Origin: Bacteroidales bacterium UBA4347
GTDB lineage: Bacteria; Bacteroidota; Bacteroidia; Bacteroidales; P3
DNA length: 8,113 nucleotides
Reading direction: 5' to 3'
Assembly (NCBI GenBank): GCA_002394185.1
Contig: DGTB01000208.1
Coordinates: 1 to 8,113 of the forward strand
Part shown: positions 1 through 7,627 of the stretch, one piece after another
Numbering within the stretch: the stretch's first letter is position 1
Layout of the letters: every line of letters begins with the position of its first letter
Position numbers and translations under genes: made by a program
Notes under the pieces: model-generated
The model's input: the letters and a program-made list of their open reading frames with translations, nothing else
Told to the model about the DNA's origin: nothing
The model's database searches: none

Positions 1-49
1 TGGCGGGGTTCGGGTAGAGGGCCACGGCACTGTTGTCGATGTCGTCGAT
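1..49 (-). other. Start of the T9SS C-terminal sorting domain (truncated by the window edge)
   Basis: After the last FN3 (ends FTTENEPT) comes GIDDIDNSAVALYPNPA, residues 2526-2542. A short linker then a strand ending in YPNP is the typical first segment of the T9SS type A sorting domain (Por secretion tail), normally about 70-80 residues long. The conserved later segments (GxY- and KVIxK-type) lie outside the window, so the call rests on the first strand plus the Bacteroidota context. Confidence 0.88.
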
Positions 50-3000
50 GCCGGTGGGCTCGTTCTCGGTGGTGAAGGAGGGGTTGGAGGCCGTGCCGGC
101 AAACTCGCTGTAGACGCCCTCCGCGCAGATGCTGCGCACGTAGACGTCGTAGGCCGTGCTGGGCTCCAGCCCGCTGAGCGTGATGCTGTTGGTGGTGGCG
201 GTGACCGTCTGGCCCACGCCGTGGGCAAAGCCGTTGAGGCCGTACTCAATCTCGAAGTTCGTCACTCCCGCAGGAGCCGTCCAGCTGACCGTGGCCGTGG
301 TGGTGGTGACGCCGCTCACGCTGACGCCGCTCACAGGCTGGCAGGTCGTCGTGGTGAAGCTCGCCGTGTCGCTCCACCCGCTGCGCTGCGTCTCGCTGCA
401 CACGGCGCGCACGCTGAAGCTGTAGGTCGTGGACGACGTCAGGCCCGTCAGCGTGTAGGGGTTGGTGCTGGTGGTGATGGTCTGGTCATAGTTGGTGCCC
501 GTCACGTGGATCTCCCACTCCGTCTCCGCCTCGCCGGGCGTCCAGCCGAGGGTGGCGCTGTTGAGCGTCACGTTCTCGTAGGTCAGCGCCGTGGGCGTGT
601 AGCACGGATGCTCGTCGGTGATCACCGTGACGGTCATCCACTGGCTGGTGTGCTCGGCGTCGCACACGGCGCGCACTCCGAGGGTGTACTCTGTGCCCGC
701 CGTCAGGTTGGCAAAGCTGTAGAAGGTGTCGGTGACAGAGACCGGCGTTACCGTGGCGCTGTCCCACTCGGCGGCTATGGCCACCTGGTAGGCGCTGGCG
801 TCGCCGCTCCAGCTGAAGCTGGCTGTGGTCTCCGTGGCGGCAGAGACGGTGATGACCGGGGCCTCGCAGACGGGTTCCTCGATGGTACCCGACTGCCACA
901 CCGTTATGTCGTCGATGCCGACAGAGTAGTAGAGGGAATTGTGGTACCAGCGGAAGGCAATGCGGGCCACGTCGGCCGTGACATTGGTGAACTCGACAGT
1001 GTCGCAGGTCAAGGTGGTGGTGTTGGGAATGGTGGCCACGCTGACATAGGAGCCATCGGGATCATCGGGGTCGGTGATGTAACCCACGGTCAGTGTACCA
1101 TTGGTGGCAGACTCCATCTTGTACCAGAAGCTCATGCTGAGGAGGTTGACGGAAGGCTGGATGGGAGGCAGGGCCATAATCTTGGTGTTGCCATAGGCGG
1201 CGCCGCTACCGGAGGTCATGGTCACTGCATTGGTGCCGGTGTGGGGGTACCAGTAGGAGCCGCTGCCATTGACGTGGGGGGTGTAGTTGGCATTGGTGCC
1301 GTTGGAGTAGGCCGTCCAGCAGGAAGGCATCTGGCCAGCGGTGCTGTAGGTGGCGGGCGTCACGCCCTCGAAGCTTTCAGCATAGGGCAGCTCGGCATAG
1401 CCGCAGAGGGTTCTGACATTGATATTGGTCGTCCAGTAGCTGAAGGTGGAATCGTTGCAAATCTTTCTCACCCAGAAGCTGTACAACGAGTCGGAAGGCA
1501 GGCCGGTGACGGTGTGGCTGAGGCCGGTGACAGTGTCGAAGAGGTCGAGACCGGCGGTGTTGGACGTGCCGGCAGGACGGTAGTCGATCACATAGGTGGC
1601 TGCGGAGTCACCGCTCCAGATGAGGCTGACGCTGTTGGGCGTAACGTTGTCGGAGGCCAGGTCGTAGGGGCGCTCGCAGGCCTGCTGCTTGATACTGACG
1701 CTGTCAATGATGGGAGGCATCATGGTGTAGGTGTGGGTGGACGTGGCGGACTGGAAGAAGGCGAAGACCAGGCGACGCACACCGGAGACACCGTCGAAGA
1801 GAACGTTGTGGGTGTCGCCCACAGTGTCGCGGCGGGCATGGACAGTGGTCAGACGGCCCCAAGGTGTATCAAGGCCGGTGCTACTGGGCGTACCCACAAC
1901 AACGGCGGGATCGACCAAGAGGACGCTGACGCCGTCGTAGTTGCCTTCATTGCAACCACCGCCACGATAGTAGAAGGAGAGCGAATAGTTGTGTTCAACA
2001 GCGCCGAAGTCGATGTCGCGATAGGCGAAGGTGTTGACGATGGTGCCGGGGGTCCAGGAGTTGGTCTGGCCACCGTCGACGCTGAGGTACATCACATTGT
2101 TGCCAGGAGTGACAGTGTCGACAGCGCCACGATACCAACGTGCGGCGCCGTTGCTGGCGGTCTGCCAGTTCTGCCATTCGGCGGCAGCTTCAAAGTCGTA
2201 GTTGTAGGGAACCACGGCGGGAACCTGCGAAGTGGAGAAGCGCATGGTGTCGTGGCTGAAGAAGGCCGTCTGGCCGTCGGCGCAGACAGGAGCCACCACA
2301 TAGCGATAGATGGTGTTGGGGTTGAGGCCGGTGAGGGTGAAGGGGTTATTGTTGGCGGTCACCTCGGTCCAGACGTCGACCGTGTCAATGGCATAGCGGA
2401 TCTTCCACTGCGTGAAGCCGTCGAGGCCGTCGGTCCAGCCAAGGTCAACGGTGCTGGTGGTGGCATTGGCGGCGGTGAGGTTGGTGCTGCGAGAGCAGGG
2501 CGAGCCCACTACAATACTGATATCGTCCACATAGATATAGCTGTACGCGTTGGTATCCTTGTAGCTCATAAGGCCGATGTAGGCGCCGTGGCCGGTGAAG
2601 GAGCCTGTCTCGACGAAGTACTGGCTGACGGTGGTGGTCAGGCGGATGGTGTCGATGGGCTGGAAGGTGCTCAAGCTGTCGGGGTTCGTAAGGACACCGA
2701 CAACAAGCTTGCGGTTGTTGGTCGACGACTTGGCCCAGAAGCCAACCTCTATCTGGTTCATCGGGAAGTTGACAGTGTCGATTTCGGGGAAGACCATCAC
2801 CTCGTGGTCGGCATAGCCTGTGGCGGTGGTAAAATAGAAGTAGAGGACATTGCTGCCGCTGTGGGCATTAGCGCTCGAACTATTGATATAGGGGTAGTAG
2901 TTGGTAGTGCCGGTGGCATTGTTGATGCGATGCCAGCAGTTGGGCAGACCGGCGGAAGTACCGGTAGCATAGTTGTTCGGGTCGAAGAAGACCGGCAGGC

Positions 3001-6000
3001 TGATGGCGCCGCAGAGGGTGTTGAAGGAAGTCTCCACGTAGGAGGTAATAGTGCCGTCAGAGCAGACACCCACCACTCGGAGTGTATAGGAACTGCTGGG
3101 ATCCAGGGTGTTGACGATAATGGTATTACTGCTGACGATGTCGACAGTGTCAACAGTGGTACCATTGTCGAAGTAGCAGCGGTAGCTGTAGAGGTCATTG
3201 GTGTCGGTGACAGTGACAGTGACGCCGGTAGCCGTGATGTTGCTGACCGCAACAGCCTGCGGGGCGATGCACGAGGGGGCTACGTGGACGTCCACATCGT
3301 CGACAAACCAGAAGAAGTTGCTGGCAGCGGCATTGTGGCGCATGGCGATGCGGGCACCCTCAGGAGCACCGGCGAAACGCACGACTTTCAACTGGAAGGC
3401 GTTGCTGAAGTCACTGTAATTATAGTGGTCTACTACAACAAAGGTGGTGTCGACAAGCGGATTGGTGATATATCCCACATCGAAGGAGCCAGCGCTGGAG
3501 GAGGTGCCTTCGGGACGTGTCTGGAAGGTGAGCTCGAGGCCGCTGATGGGCTGGTCGAACAGAGGCAGGATGGCGATGGTGCGGGCCGCGGCGTTGCCAG
3601 GATAGAACTTCAGCGTGCCTTCATCATAGCTGTAGGTACCAGAAATGACAGCGGTCATGTAGGCTCCGGGGAAATTCTTGTTGAGGTTCCAGCAGGGAAT
3701 CATGCCCTGATTGTTGGAGTTGTAGGAGGTTGTAAGGTCATTGAAGTCCTCGAAGAAAGGCACCGACTGGACACTGCAGTTGGTGCGGAAGGAGATGCGG
3801 GTGGAGTCTTCGGAGAGACCCGTGGCGCACTGGGTGCGCACATAGAAGGTGTAGAGCGAGTCGGCATCAAGGCCGGTGAACTGGTAGTCGTTGCCGGTAA
3901 CCTCGATGGGCTGGTCGCCACCATAGATCCAGTAGTGGTCGCTATTGTTGGCATCGGTAATATGGATTGTGGCGGAGGACGAGTCGATATCAACCAGCTC
4001 GATCTCGGAGGGATTCACACAGGCGGGCAGGGCATCGACAACGATATTGTCGAAGTAGGCAACAGAACCTATGGTGCGTACAGCAAGCATGCCACTGCTA
4101 TGGCCGGCGAAGGTGGCAGTGAAGTTCTGCCAGGTGCCAGTGGCATCGGGGACGCAGCTCATCACCGGAACGAAGCTTCCGCGGTCAAGAGGATTGCTGA
4201 CCACACCGATTTCAAGACCATTGCTGGAACTGGTCACGCGAAGGTCGAGACTCATTATCAACTGCTCGGGAGCAATGCCAAAGTTGGGCAGGACAACCAC
4301 CGTGCCAGTGTTGACATAGACGCAGTTGCCGCCGGCGGCATTGTAAGTGGAATTATTGTTGAAGTAGGGGTAGTTGGCCGAGCTGCGATAGGGGACAAAC
4401 CAGCAGGGCAGGTCGAAACGGCTGGTTGCAGAGGAACTCGTAGAACCTGTATAGGAGTTGAAATCCTCGCTCCAGGGCAGGGAGTCGACAGCCACACATG
4501 CCGTGGTGACAGTCATGGTATGGGGCAGGGTGGTGACGTCGCCGCATTCGGTGACCATGCTGACTTCGTAGGTGGTATTGGGGGTCAGGCCCGTGAAGGG
4601 GGCGATGGTGTCGGTGACGGAGGTGACGATGGTGTCGGTGTTATTAGTGAGAGTCACCACGTAGTTGCCGACAGCATTGGTGTCGAAGATAATGACATTG
4701 AACGAGGTGTCGGTGAGGTCGGCAATGTCGATCCCCTGTGCACGAGCACAATCGGGAGCCAGATAGAGGTTCACATCGTCGACATACCAGTAATAGCCCG
4801 TGCTATTGGCCATGTGGACGAAAGCAAGGACGGAATTGTCAGGCACATTGGCAAGGGAGACATCCTTATTGATATATTCGGCGGTGCCCGAAAAATCGGC
4901 CACATTGATAGAATCCAACATAACAAAGACCGTGTCGCCGGTGTTGTCATCGATGGTGTAGTAGCCCAACATGAAGTAGCCACAGCTGGCACTCGTGCTC
5001 TCGGGACGGGTCCAGAAGTTGACGTTCATGTCGCTCCAATGGAGGTCTTGGTCGATCGAGGGGAAGAGGACGACATTGCCCGTGGTGGTGCCACGGAAAT
5101 CGAGGAAGAGAGTGCCGCTATGGGCCAATGTCGTGCTGGAGCGCACAGTGTTATTGCCGCTCATGCTGGTCCAGCACAGGGGGGCCTGACTGGAAACCTG
5201 GTTCTCGAAGTCATCGATCCAAGGCAGTGTGCTGACAGGAGCACAGGCGGTGCGGAACTCGTCGTAACGCGGAGCGGTGGTGGAGCCGTCGGAGCAGCGG
5301 GTGTACACCTCGAGCTCGTAGGGCATATTGGGCTGCAGGCCGGTCATGGTGAAGACGTTGGAGGTCGCGTAGAAGTGGACCGTATCTTCGCCATTGATGG
5401 CATTGATGACATAATCGTTCACCATGGCGGTATCGTTGATGGTCACCGTGCCACCGTCGGAGGTGATGTTGGAAACCTCGAAGCTGAGCAAGCGTGCGCA
5501 ACCAGGGGCGGCATACACTCTGATATCGTCAATATAGACAGTGATACCTGTACCCTTGCGGAAGGCGATGAAACCGGTGGCCTGCGACGGGAATTCAACA
5601 ATGAACTCCTCCCATGTGCTGGTAGCCGAGGGGCCGCAATCTTGGACCATAACGAAGGTCGACGGATCGTCGGGGTTGGTCATATAACCCACCTGAACGC
5701 TGTTGCCAGCCGTAGCCACACGGGCATAGAACCCCATTTCGAGACCACTGACGGGCATCTCGAAGAGCGGCAGAGACACCACCGTGGGGTGGGCAGTCGA
5801 AGTGTAGAAGTAGAGACTGTTGCTGCCGCTGAAGTGGTTGGAAGTAGTGACATAAGGGTAATTGGCCGAATAGCGGTCAACAACTTTCCAGCAGTCGACA
5901 TCAAAACGGCTGGTAGCCGAGGAGCTTGAAGCACCGGTATACGACTCGAAGTCCTCCACAAACGGCAGGCTGTCGTTGCTATAAGGCAGGCAGGGGGTAT

Positions 6001-7627
6001 GCGCGACAGTCGTGACGGAAGCCGTGGCGTTGCCATCGGAGCAGACCGACGAGACCGCGATGGTGTAGCTGGAGTTGGGCACCAGGTCGAAGAAGGTATG
6101 GGTGGTGGTATAGATGGTCTCGGAGAAGGTGCTGTCGCCGGAGAATTGCACCAGATAGGTACCATTGTTGGCGGCGTCGGCAATGTTGATGGTAATCTGG
6201 GTGGGGGCCAGGGCCGACACGGTGACGCTGTCGGGCATGTCGCACAGCGGGGTCACCATCAGGGTAATGTCATCCACATAGGTAATGTTCGTCGAATTGG
6301 AATCGCTCATAATGGCCACATAGCTGCCCGTGTCGGTATAAGCCGACAGGGGCACCTCGAAGTATTCCCAGGTGCTGGTGGTGCTCACCTGCATCGAGGC
6401 CAGTTGGGTGAAGGTGGTGGCATCGGTGGGGTCGGTCATGACGCCCACTTTCAGACGGCCATAGTTGGCAGAGGCTTTGTAGGCCCAGAAGCCGATGGAG
6501 AGAGCGTTCAAATCGCCGCTGTACTGCGGCAGGGCCACCCAGCTCTTGTTGTAGGTGGCGTTGTTGTACATGTAGAAGGCATAGGTGGAGTTATACGCAT
6601 AGGTGCTGCTGGGGTAGGGATAGTTGGTGGTGCCACCCACACGGCCGCGCGTCCAGCAGTGGTCAACTTGGCCGGAAGAGCCACTGGCGGTGGCATCCTC
6701 AACATCGTAAAAATAGGGCAGGTCGCTACTGGTCAGAGCCGCGCACCTGGTGCGGAAAGCCATGGCACGGAAGGCTCCGGTGTCGCCGACACCGCAGATG
6801 GGGCGCACGGCGACAGTATAGGCCGTGTTGGCCTCAAGAGAGGAAAGCGTGGCCGAGGGGATACCGCTGGCCGTCGTGGTGGTCACGACGACGTCACCCT
6901 GACGCAGCTCCACCTCCCAGTCGGTGGCAGTGCCACGCTCAACCCACGACACCGTGGCAGCGTATGTCTCTGCCTCTACAACAAGGCTGTCCACCCTGGG
7001 GCAGGTGGGGATATAGTCGAGTTCGACATCGTCGATGCAGCATCCATAGGCACCATGATAATACCAACGGAAAACGATATGTGTGGCGTTGGCAGGAAGG
7101 CTGGAGAGGTTGATCTCAACCTCGATGCCGTTGTTGGGCTGCAGGCCATTGTCCAAATGCACGGTGGCCGACGAGGCCGCGATGGTGTGGATGGGGGTGA
7201 AGCCCGTGGTGTCGGTGCCGGTCACATAGCCCACCGTCATCACGCCCTGCGAGCTACCCTCGGAACAGAACCAGAAGGAGAGCTGCAACTGGTTCAGCGG
7301 CACATTCATCGCGGGAACCAGCGCATACTTGGTGTCGCCGTTGGATGCCGTGGAGCTGCAGTAGAAGACCAGGCTCTTGTCGCCCGTGCGGCGATAGACA
7401 TAGCTGCCCGTACCGGTGACCACATGGGGCACATAGGTGGTGCTGGTGCCATTGCTGTAGGCATTCCAGCAATCGGGCATGCTGCCGGCCGCCGAATAGG
7501 AGGTAATGGCGGTTGCATCTTCGAACCCCTCAAAATAGGGCACCTGCTGCGTGCAGTCGCTTTGTGCACGCGCCGCCCACGGCGCCAGCAGCGCCAGGGC
7601 AAATGCAAATAATAGTGTTTTTTTCAT
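1..7627 (-). CDS. Giant T9SS-secreted surface protein with nine choice-of-anchor J / FN3 modules (3' end missing)
   Basis: Seen: translation from the ATG at 7627 runs 2,542 codons to the window edge without a stop. It begins MKKTLLFAFALALLAPWAARA, a clear signal peptide, and ends ALYPNPA, the start of a T9SS sorting domain. Between them are nine jelly-roll modules (residues about 29-206, 302-459, 553-707, 800-957, 1049-1200, 1288-1450, 1543-1708, 1804-1980, 2079-2245), each followed by an FN3 domain, then FN3 domains 10 and 11. Jelly-roll hallmarks are LPYxExFE, then CW, a central SFWY-like strand with VGYxT, and a closing YVDDI. FN3 hallmarks are GLxPxTxY and a V-x-x-x-C strand. Known: such proteins cross the outer membrane by T9SS and are often cell-surface attached; cleaved-adhesin domains occur in gingipains and HagA. 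Inferred: adhesion or matrix binding; the ligand is unknown. No protease or hydrolase domain is seen. The start is favoured by the signal peptide and the AT-rich stretch just upstream. Confidence 0.95.
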   Translation of the reverse strand, partial: MKKTLLFAFALALLAPWAARAQSDCTQQVPYFEGFEDATAITSYSAAGSMPDCWNAYSNGTSTTYVPHVVTGTGSYVYRRTGDKSLVFYCSSTASNGDTKYALVPAMNVPLNQLQLSFWFCSEGSSQGVMTVGYVTGTDTTGFTPIHTIAASSATVHLDNGLQPNNGIEVEINLSSLPANATHIVFRWYYHGAYGCCIDDVELDYIPTCPRVDSLVVEAETYAATVSWVERGTATDWEVELRQGDVVVTTTTASGIPSATLSSLEANTAYTVAVRPICGVGDTGAFRAMAFRTRCAALTSSDLPYFYDVEDATASGSSGQVDHCWTRGRVGGTTNYPYPSSTYAYNSTYAFYMYNNATYNKSWVALPQYSGDLNALSIGFWAYKASANYGRLKVGVMTDPTDATTFTQLASMQVSTTSTWEYFEVPLSAYTDTGSYVAIMSDSNSTNITYVDDITLMVTPLCDMPDSVTVSALAPTQITINIADAANNGTYLVQFSGDSTFSETIYTTTHTFFDLVPNSSYTIAVSSVCSDGNATASVTTVAHTPCLPYSNDSLPFVEDFESYTGASSSSATSRFDVDCWKVVDRYSANYPYVTTSNHFSGSNSLYFYTSTAHPTVVSLPLFEMPVSGLEMGFYARVATAGNSVQVGYMTNPDDPSTFVMVQDCGPSATSTWEEFIVEFPSQATGFIAFRKGTGITVYIDDIRVYAAPGCARLLSFEVSNITSDGGTVTINDTAMVNDYVINAINGEDTVHFYATSNVFTMTGLQPNMPYELEVYTRCSDGSTTAPRYDEFRTACAPVSTLPWIDDFENQVSSQAPLCWTSMSGNNTVRSSTTLAHSGTLFLDFRGTTTGNVVLFPSIDQDLHWSDMNVNFWTRPESTSASCGYFMLGYYTIDDNTGDTVFVMLDSINVADFSGTAEYINKDVSLANVPDNSVLAFVHMANSTGYYWYVDDVNLYLAPDCARAQGIDIADLTDTSFNVIIFDTNAVGNYVVTLTNNTDTIVTSVTDTIAPFTGLTPNTTYEVSMVTECGDVTTLPHTMTVTTACVAVDSLPWSEDFNSYTGSTSSSATSRFDLPCWFVPYRSSANYPYFNNNSTYNAAGGNCVYVNTGTVVVLPNFGIAPEQLIMSLDLRVTSSSNGLEIGVVSNPLDRGSFVPVMSCVPDATGTWQNFTATFAGHSSGMLAVRTIGSVAYFDNIVVDALPACVNPSEIELVDIDSSSATIHITDANNSDHYWIYGGDQPIEVTGNDYQFTGLDADSLYTFYVRTQCATGLSEDSTRISFRTNCSVQSVPFFEDFNDLTTSYNSNNQGMIPCWNLNKNFPGAYMTAVISGTYSYDEGTLKFYPGNAAARTIAILPLFDQPISGLELTFQTRPEGTSSSAGSFDVGYITNPLVDTTFVVVDHYNYSDFSNAFQLKVVRFAGAPEGARIAMRHNAAASNFFWFVDDVDVHVAPSCIAPQAVAVSNITATGVTVTVTDTNDLYSYRCYFDNGTTVDTVDIVSSNTIIVNTLDPSSSYTLRVVGVCSDGTITSYVETSFNTLCGAISLPVFFDPNNYATGTSAGLPNCWHRINNATGTTNYYPYINSSSANAHSGSNVLYFYFTTATGYADHEVMVFPEIDTVNFPMNQIEVGFWAKSSTNNRKLVVGVLTNPDSLSTFQPIDTIRLTTTVSQYFVETGSFTGHGAYIGLMSYKDTNAYSYIYVDDISIVVGSPCSRSTNLTAANATTSTVDLGWTDGLDGFTQWKIRYAIDTVDVWTEVTANNNPFTLTGLNPNTIYRYVVAPVCADGQTAFFSHDTMRFSTSQVPAVVPYNYDFEAAAEWQNWQTASNGAARWYRGAVDTVTPGNNVMYLSVDGGQTNSWTPGTIVNTFAYRDIDFGAVEHNYSLSFYYRGGGCNEGNYDGVSVLLVDPAVVVGTPSSTGLDTPWGRLTTVHARRDTVGDTHNVLFDGVSGVRRLVFAFFQSATSTHTYTMMPPIIDSVSIKQQACERPYDLASDNVTPNSVSLIWSGDSAATYVIDYRPAGTSNTAGLDLFDTVTGLSHTVTGLPSDSLYSFWVRKICNDSTFSYWTTNINVRTLCGYAELPYAESFEGVTPATYSTAGQMPSCWTAYSNGTNANYTPHVNGSGSYWYPHTGTNAVTMTSGSGAAYGNTKIMALPPIQPSVNLLSMSFWYKMESATNGTLTVGYITDPDDPDGSYVSVATIPNTTTLTCDTVEFTNVTADVARIAFRWYHNSLYYSVGIDDITVWQSGTIEEPVCEAPVITVSAATETTASFSWSGDASAYQVAIAAEWDSATVTPVSVTDTFYSFANLTAGTEYTLGVRAVCDAEHTSQWMTVTVITDEHPCYTPTALTYENVTLNSATLGWTPGEAETEWEIHVTGTNYDQTITTSTNPYTLTGLTSSTTYSFSVRAVCSETQRSGWSDTASFTTTTCQPVSGVSVSGVTTTTATVSWTAPAGVTNFEIEYGLNGFAHGVGQTVTATTNSITLSGLEPSTAYDVYVRSICAEGVYSEFAGTASNPSFTTENEPTGIDDIDNSAVALYPNPA
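65..868 (-). other. Three consecutive FN3 domains (FN3-9, -10, -11) forming a C-terminal stalk
   Basis: FN3-9 is residues 2254-2338 (868-614), FN3-10 2342-2427 (604-347) and FN3-11 2429-2521 (343-65). Each begins with a Cys (2254, 2342, 2429), has the core B-strand Trp (SFSW, TLGW, TVSW), a Leu-rich EF turn (NLTAGTEY, GLTSSTTY, GLEPSTAY) and the V-R-x-x-C F-strand. Unlike the upstream part, no jelly roll separates them. Such FN3 runs commonly act as spacers that hold binding domains away from the membrane; that role is inferred here. Confidence 0.88.
893..1393 (-). other. Jelly-roll domain of module 9 (last in the array)
   Basis: Residues about 2079-2245 open ELPYAESFEGV, carry MPSCWTAYSNGT, a SFWYKM strand, TVGYIT, IAFRWYH and close with GIDDITVW. 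It is closest by eye to the first jelly roll, which has MPDCWNAYSNGT, TVGYVT, VFRWYYH and CIDDVEL. It is followed by a short acidic linker (SGTIEEPV) before FN3-9, unlike the tight junctions elsewhere. Confidence 0.8.
1688..2218 (-). other. Divergent jelly-roll domain of module 8
   Basis: Residues about 1804-1980 occupy a jelly-roll position and open with VPYNYDFE, but then diverge from the other eight. There is no CW; instead the text reads WQNWQTASNGAARWYRG. The closing YVDDI is replaced by PIIDSVSI. The GGGCNEGNYDGVSV stretch resembles jelly-roll or CUB-like surface domains. The preceding FN3 also lacks its terminal Cys (RFSTSQ instead of RTxC). This is probably a different jelly-roll subfamily inserted into the array, perhaps with its own ligand; the fold assignment is an inference. 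Confidence 0.6.
3011..5971 (-). repeat. Tandem two-module duplication (modules 3-4 and 5-6)
   Basis: Residues 553-1044 (modules 3-4) and 1049-1539 (modules 5-6) look like two copies of one block about 490 residues long. Jelly rolls 3 and 5 share an SSSATSRFDxxCW opening and SANYPY. Jelly rolls 4 and 6 share TRPExTSxS followed by DTxFVxxD and a DFS motif. At the DNA level the clearest match is plus positions about 4410-4468 against 5899-5955, where long stretches agree, including the AAACGGCTGGT core. The offset between copies is 496 residues for 3/5 and 487 for 4/6, which fits block duplication followed by small indels. Confidence 0.65.
7565..7627 (-). other. Sec signal peptide, residues 1-21
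   Basis: The first residues are MKK, then a hydrophobic core (TLLFAFALALLAPW), then AARA followed by QSDC. The A-x-A pattern at residues 19-21 fits signal peptidase I cleavage before Gln22. Cys25 is not placed as a lipobox cysteine, so this is not a lipoprotein. T9SS cargo proteins need such a Sec signal to reach the periplasm. Two of the three TTA/CTA/TCA codons in the whole gene (Leu5 CTA, Leu6 TTA) lie here, as expected for a relaxed, AT-rich gene start. Confidence 0.93.

Larger units (their letters stand above)
1403..7543 (-). repeat. Modules 1-8 of the protein repeat array (jelly-roll + FN3, period about 250 residues)
   Basis: Jelly-roll and FN3 ranges (plus coordinates, 5' to 3' of the gene): module 1 7543-7010 and 7006-6743; module 2 6724-6251 and 6244-5990; module 3 5971-5507 and 5500-5243; module 4 5230-4757 and 4750-4496; module 5 4483-4028 and 4021-3776; module 6 3766-3278 and 3271-3011; module 7 3001-2504 and 2497-2231; module 8 2218-1688 and 1678-1403. 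Module lengths are about 239-275 residues. Most boundaries are marked by a Cys in the RTxC end of one FN3 and the LPxxxxFE opening of the next jelly roll. The modules are diverged at the DNA level, so this is an old protein repeat rather than a DNA satellite. Domain edges are judged by eye to within about 5-10 residues. Confidence 0.85.

Noticed and set aside
221..5929. Plus-strand open frame of 1,902 codons (and its continuation 5999-7612, 537 codons)
   Set aside because: It is codon-aligned antisense to the giant gene. Its translation is low-complexity Gly/Val/Asp/His-rich with no domain, signal peptide or sensible start, while the minus strand gives a signal peptide, repeated jelly-roll/FN3 domains and a T9SS tail. 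Its length is explained by lack of TTA, CTA and TCA codons in the sense gene.
7553..7567. Lipoprotein signal at Cys25
   Set aside because: The residues before Cys25 (ARAQSD) do not form a lipobox, and the A-R-A site for signal peptidase I is clear.
486..7608. Other minus- and plus-strand frames of 60-167 codons inside the giant gene
   Set aside because: They overlap the gene in other frames, with compositions (Arg/His/Pro- or Pro/Thr/Ser-rich) typical of frame-shifted readings of FN3-rich sequence.
7614..7627. A-run at codons 2-4 (ATG then seven A) as a phase-variation switch
   Set aside because: Lys-Lys after Met is the ordinary start of Bacteroidota signal peptides and seven A is short for slippage; there is no further evidence.
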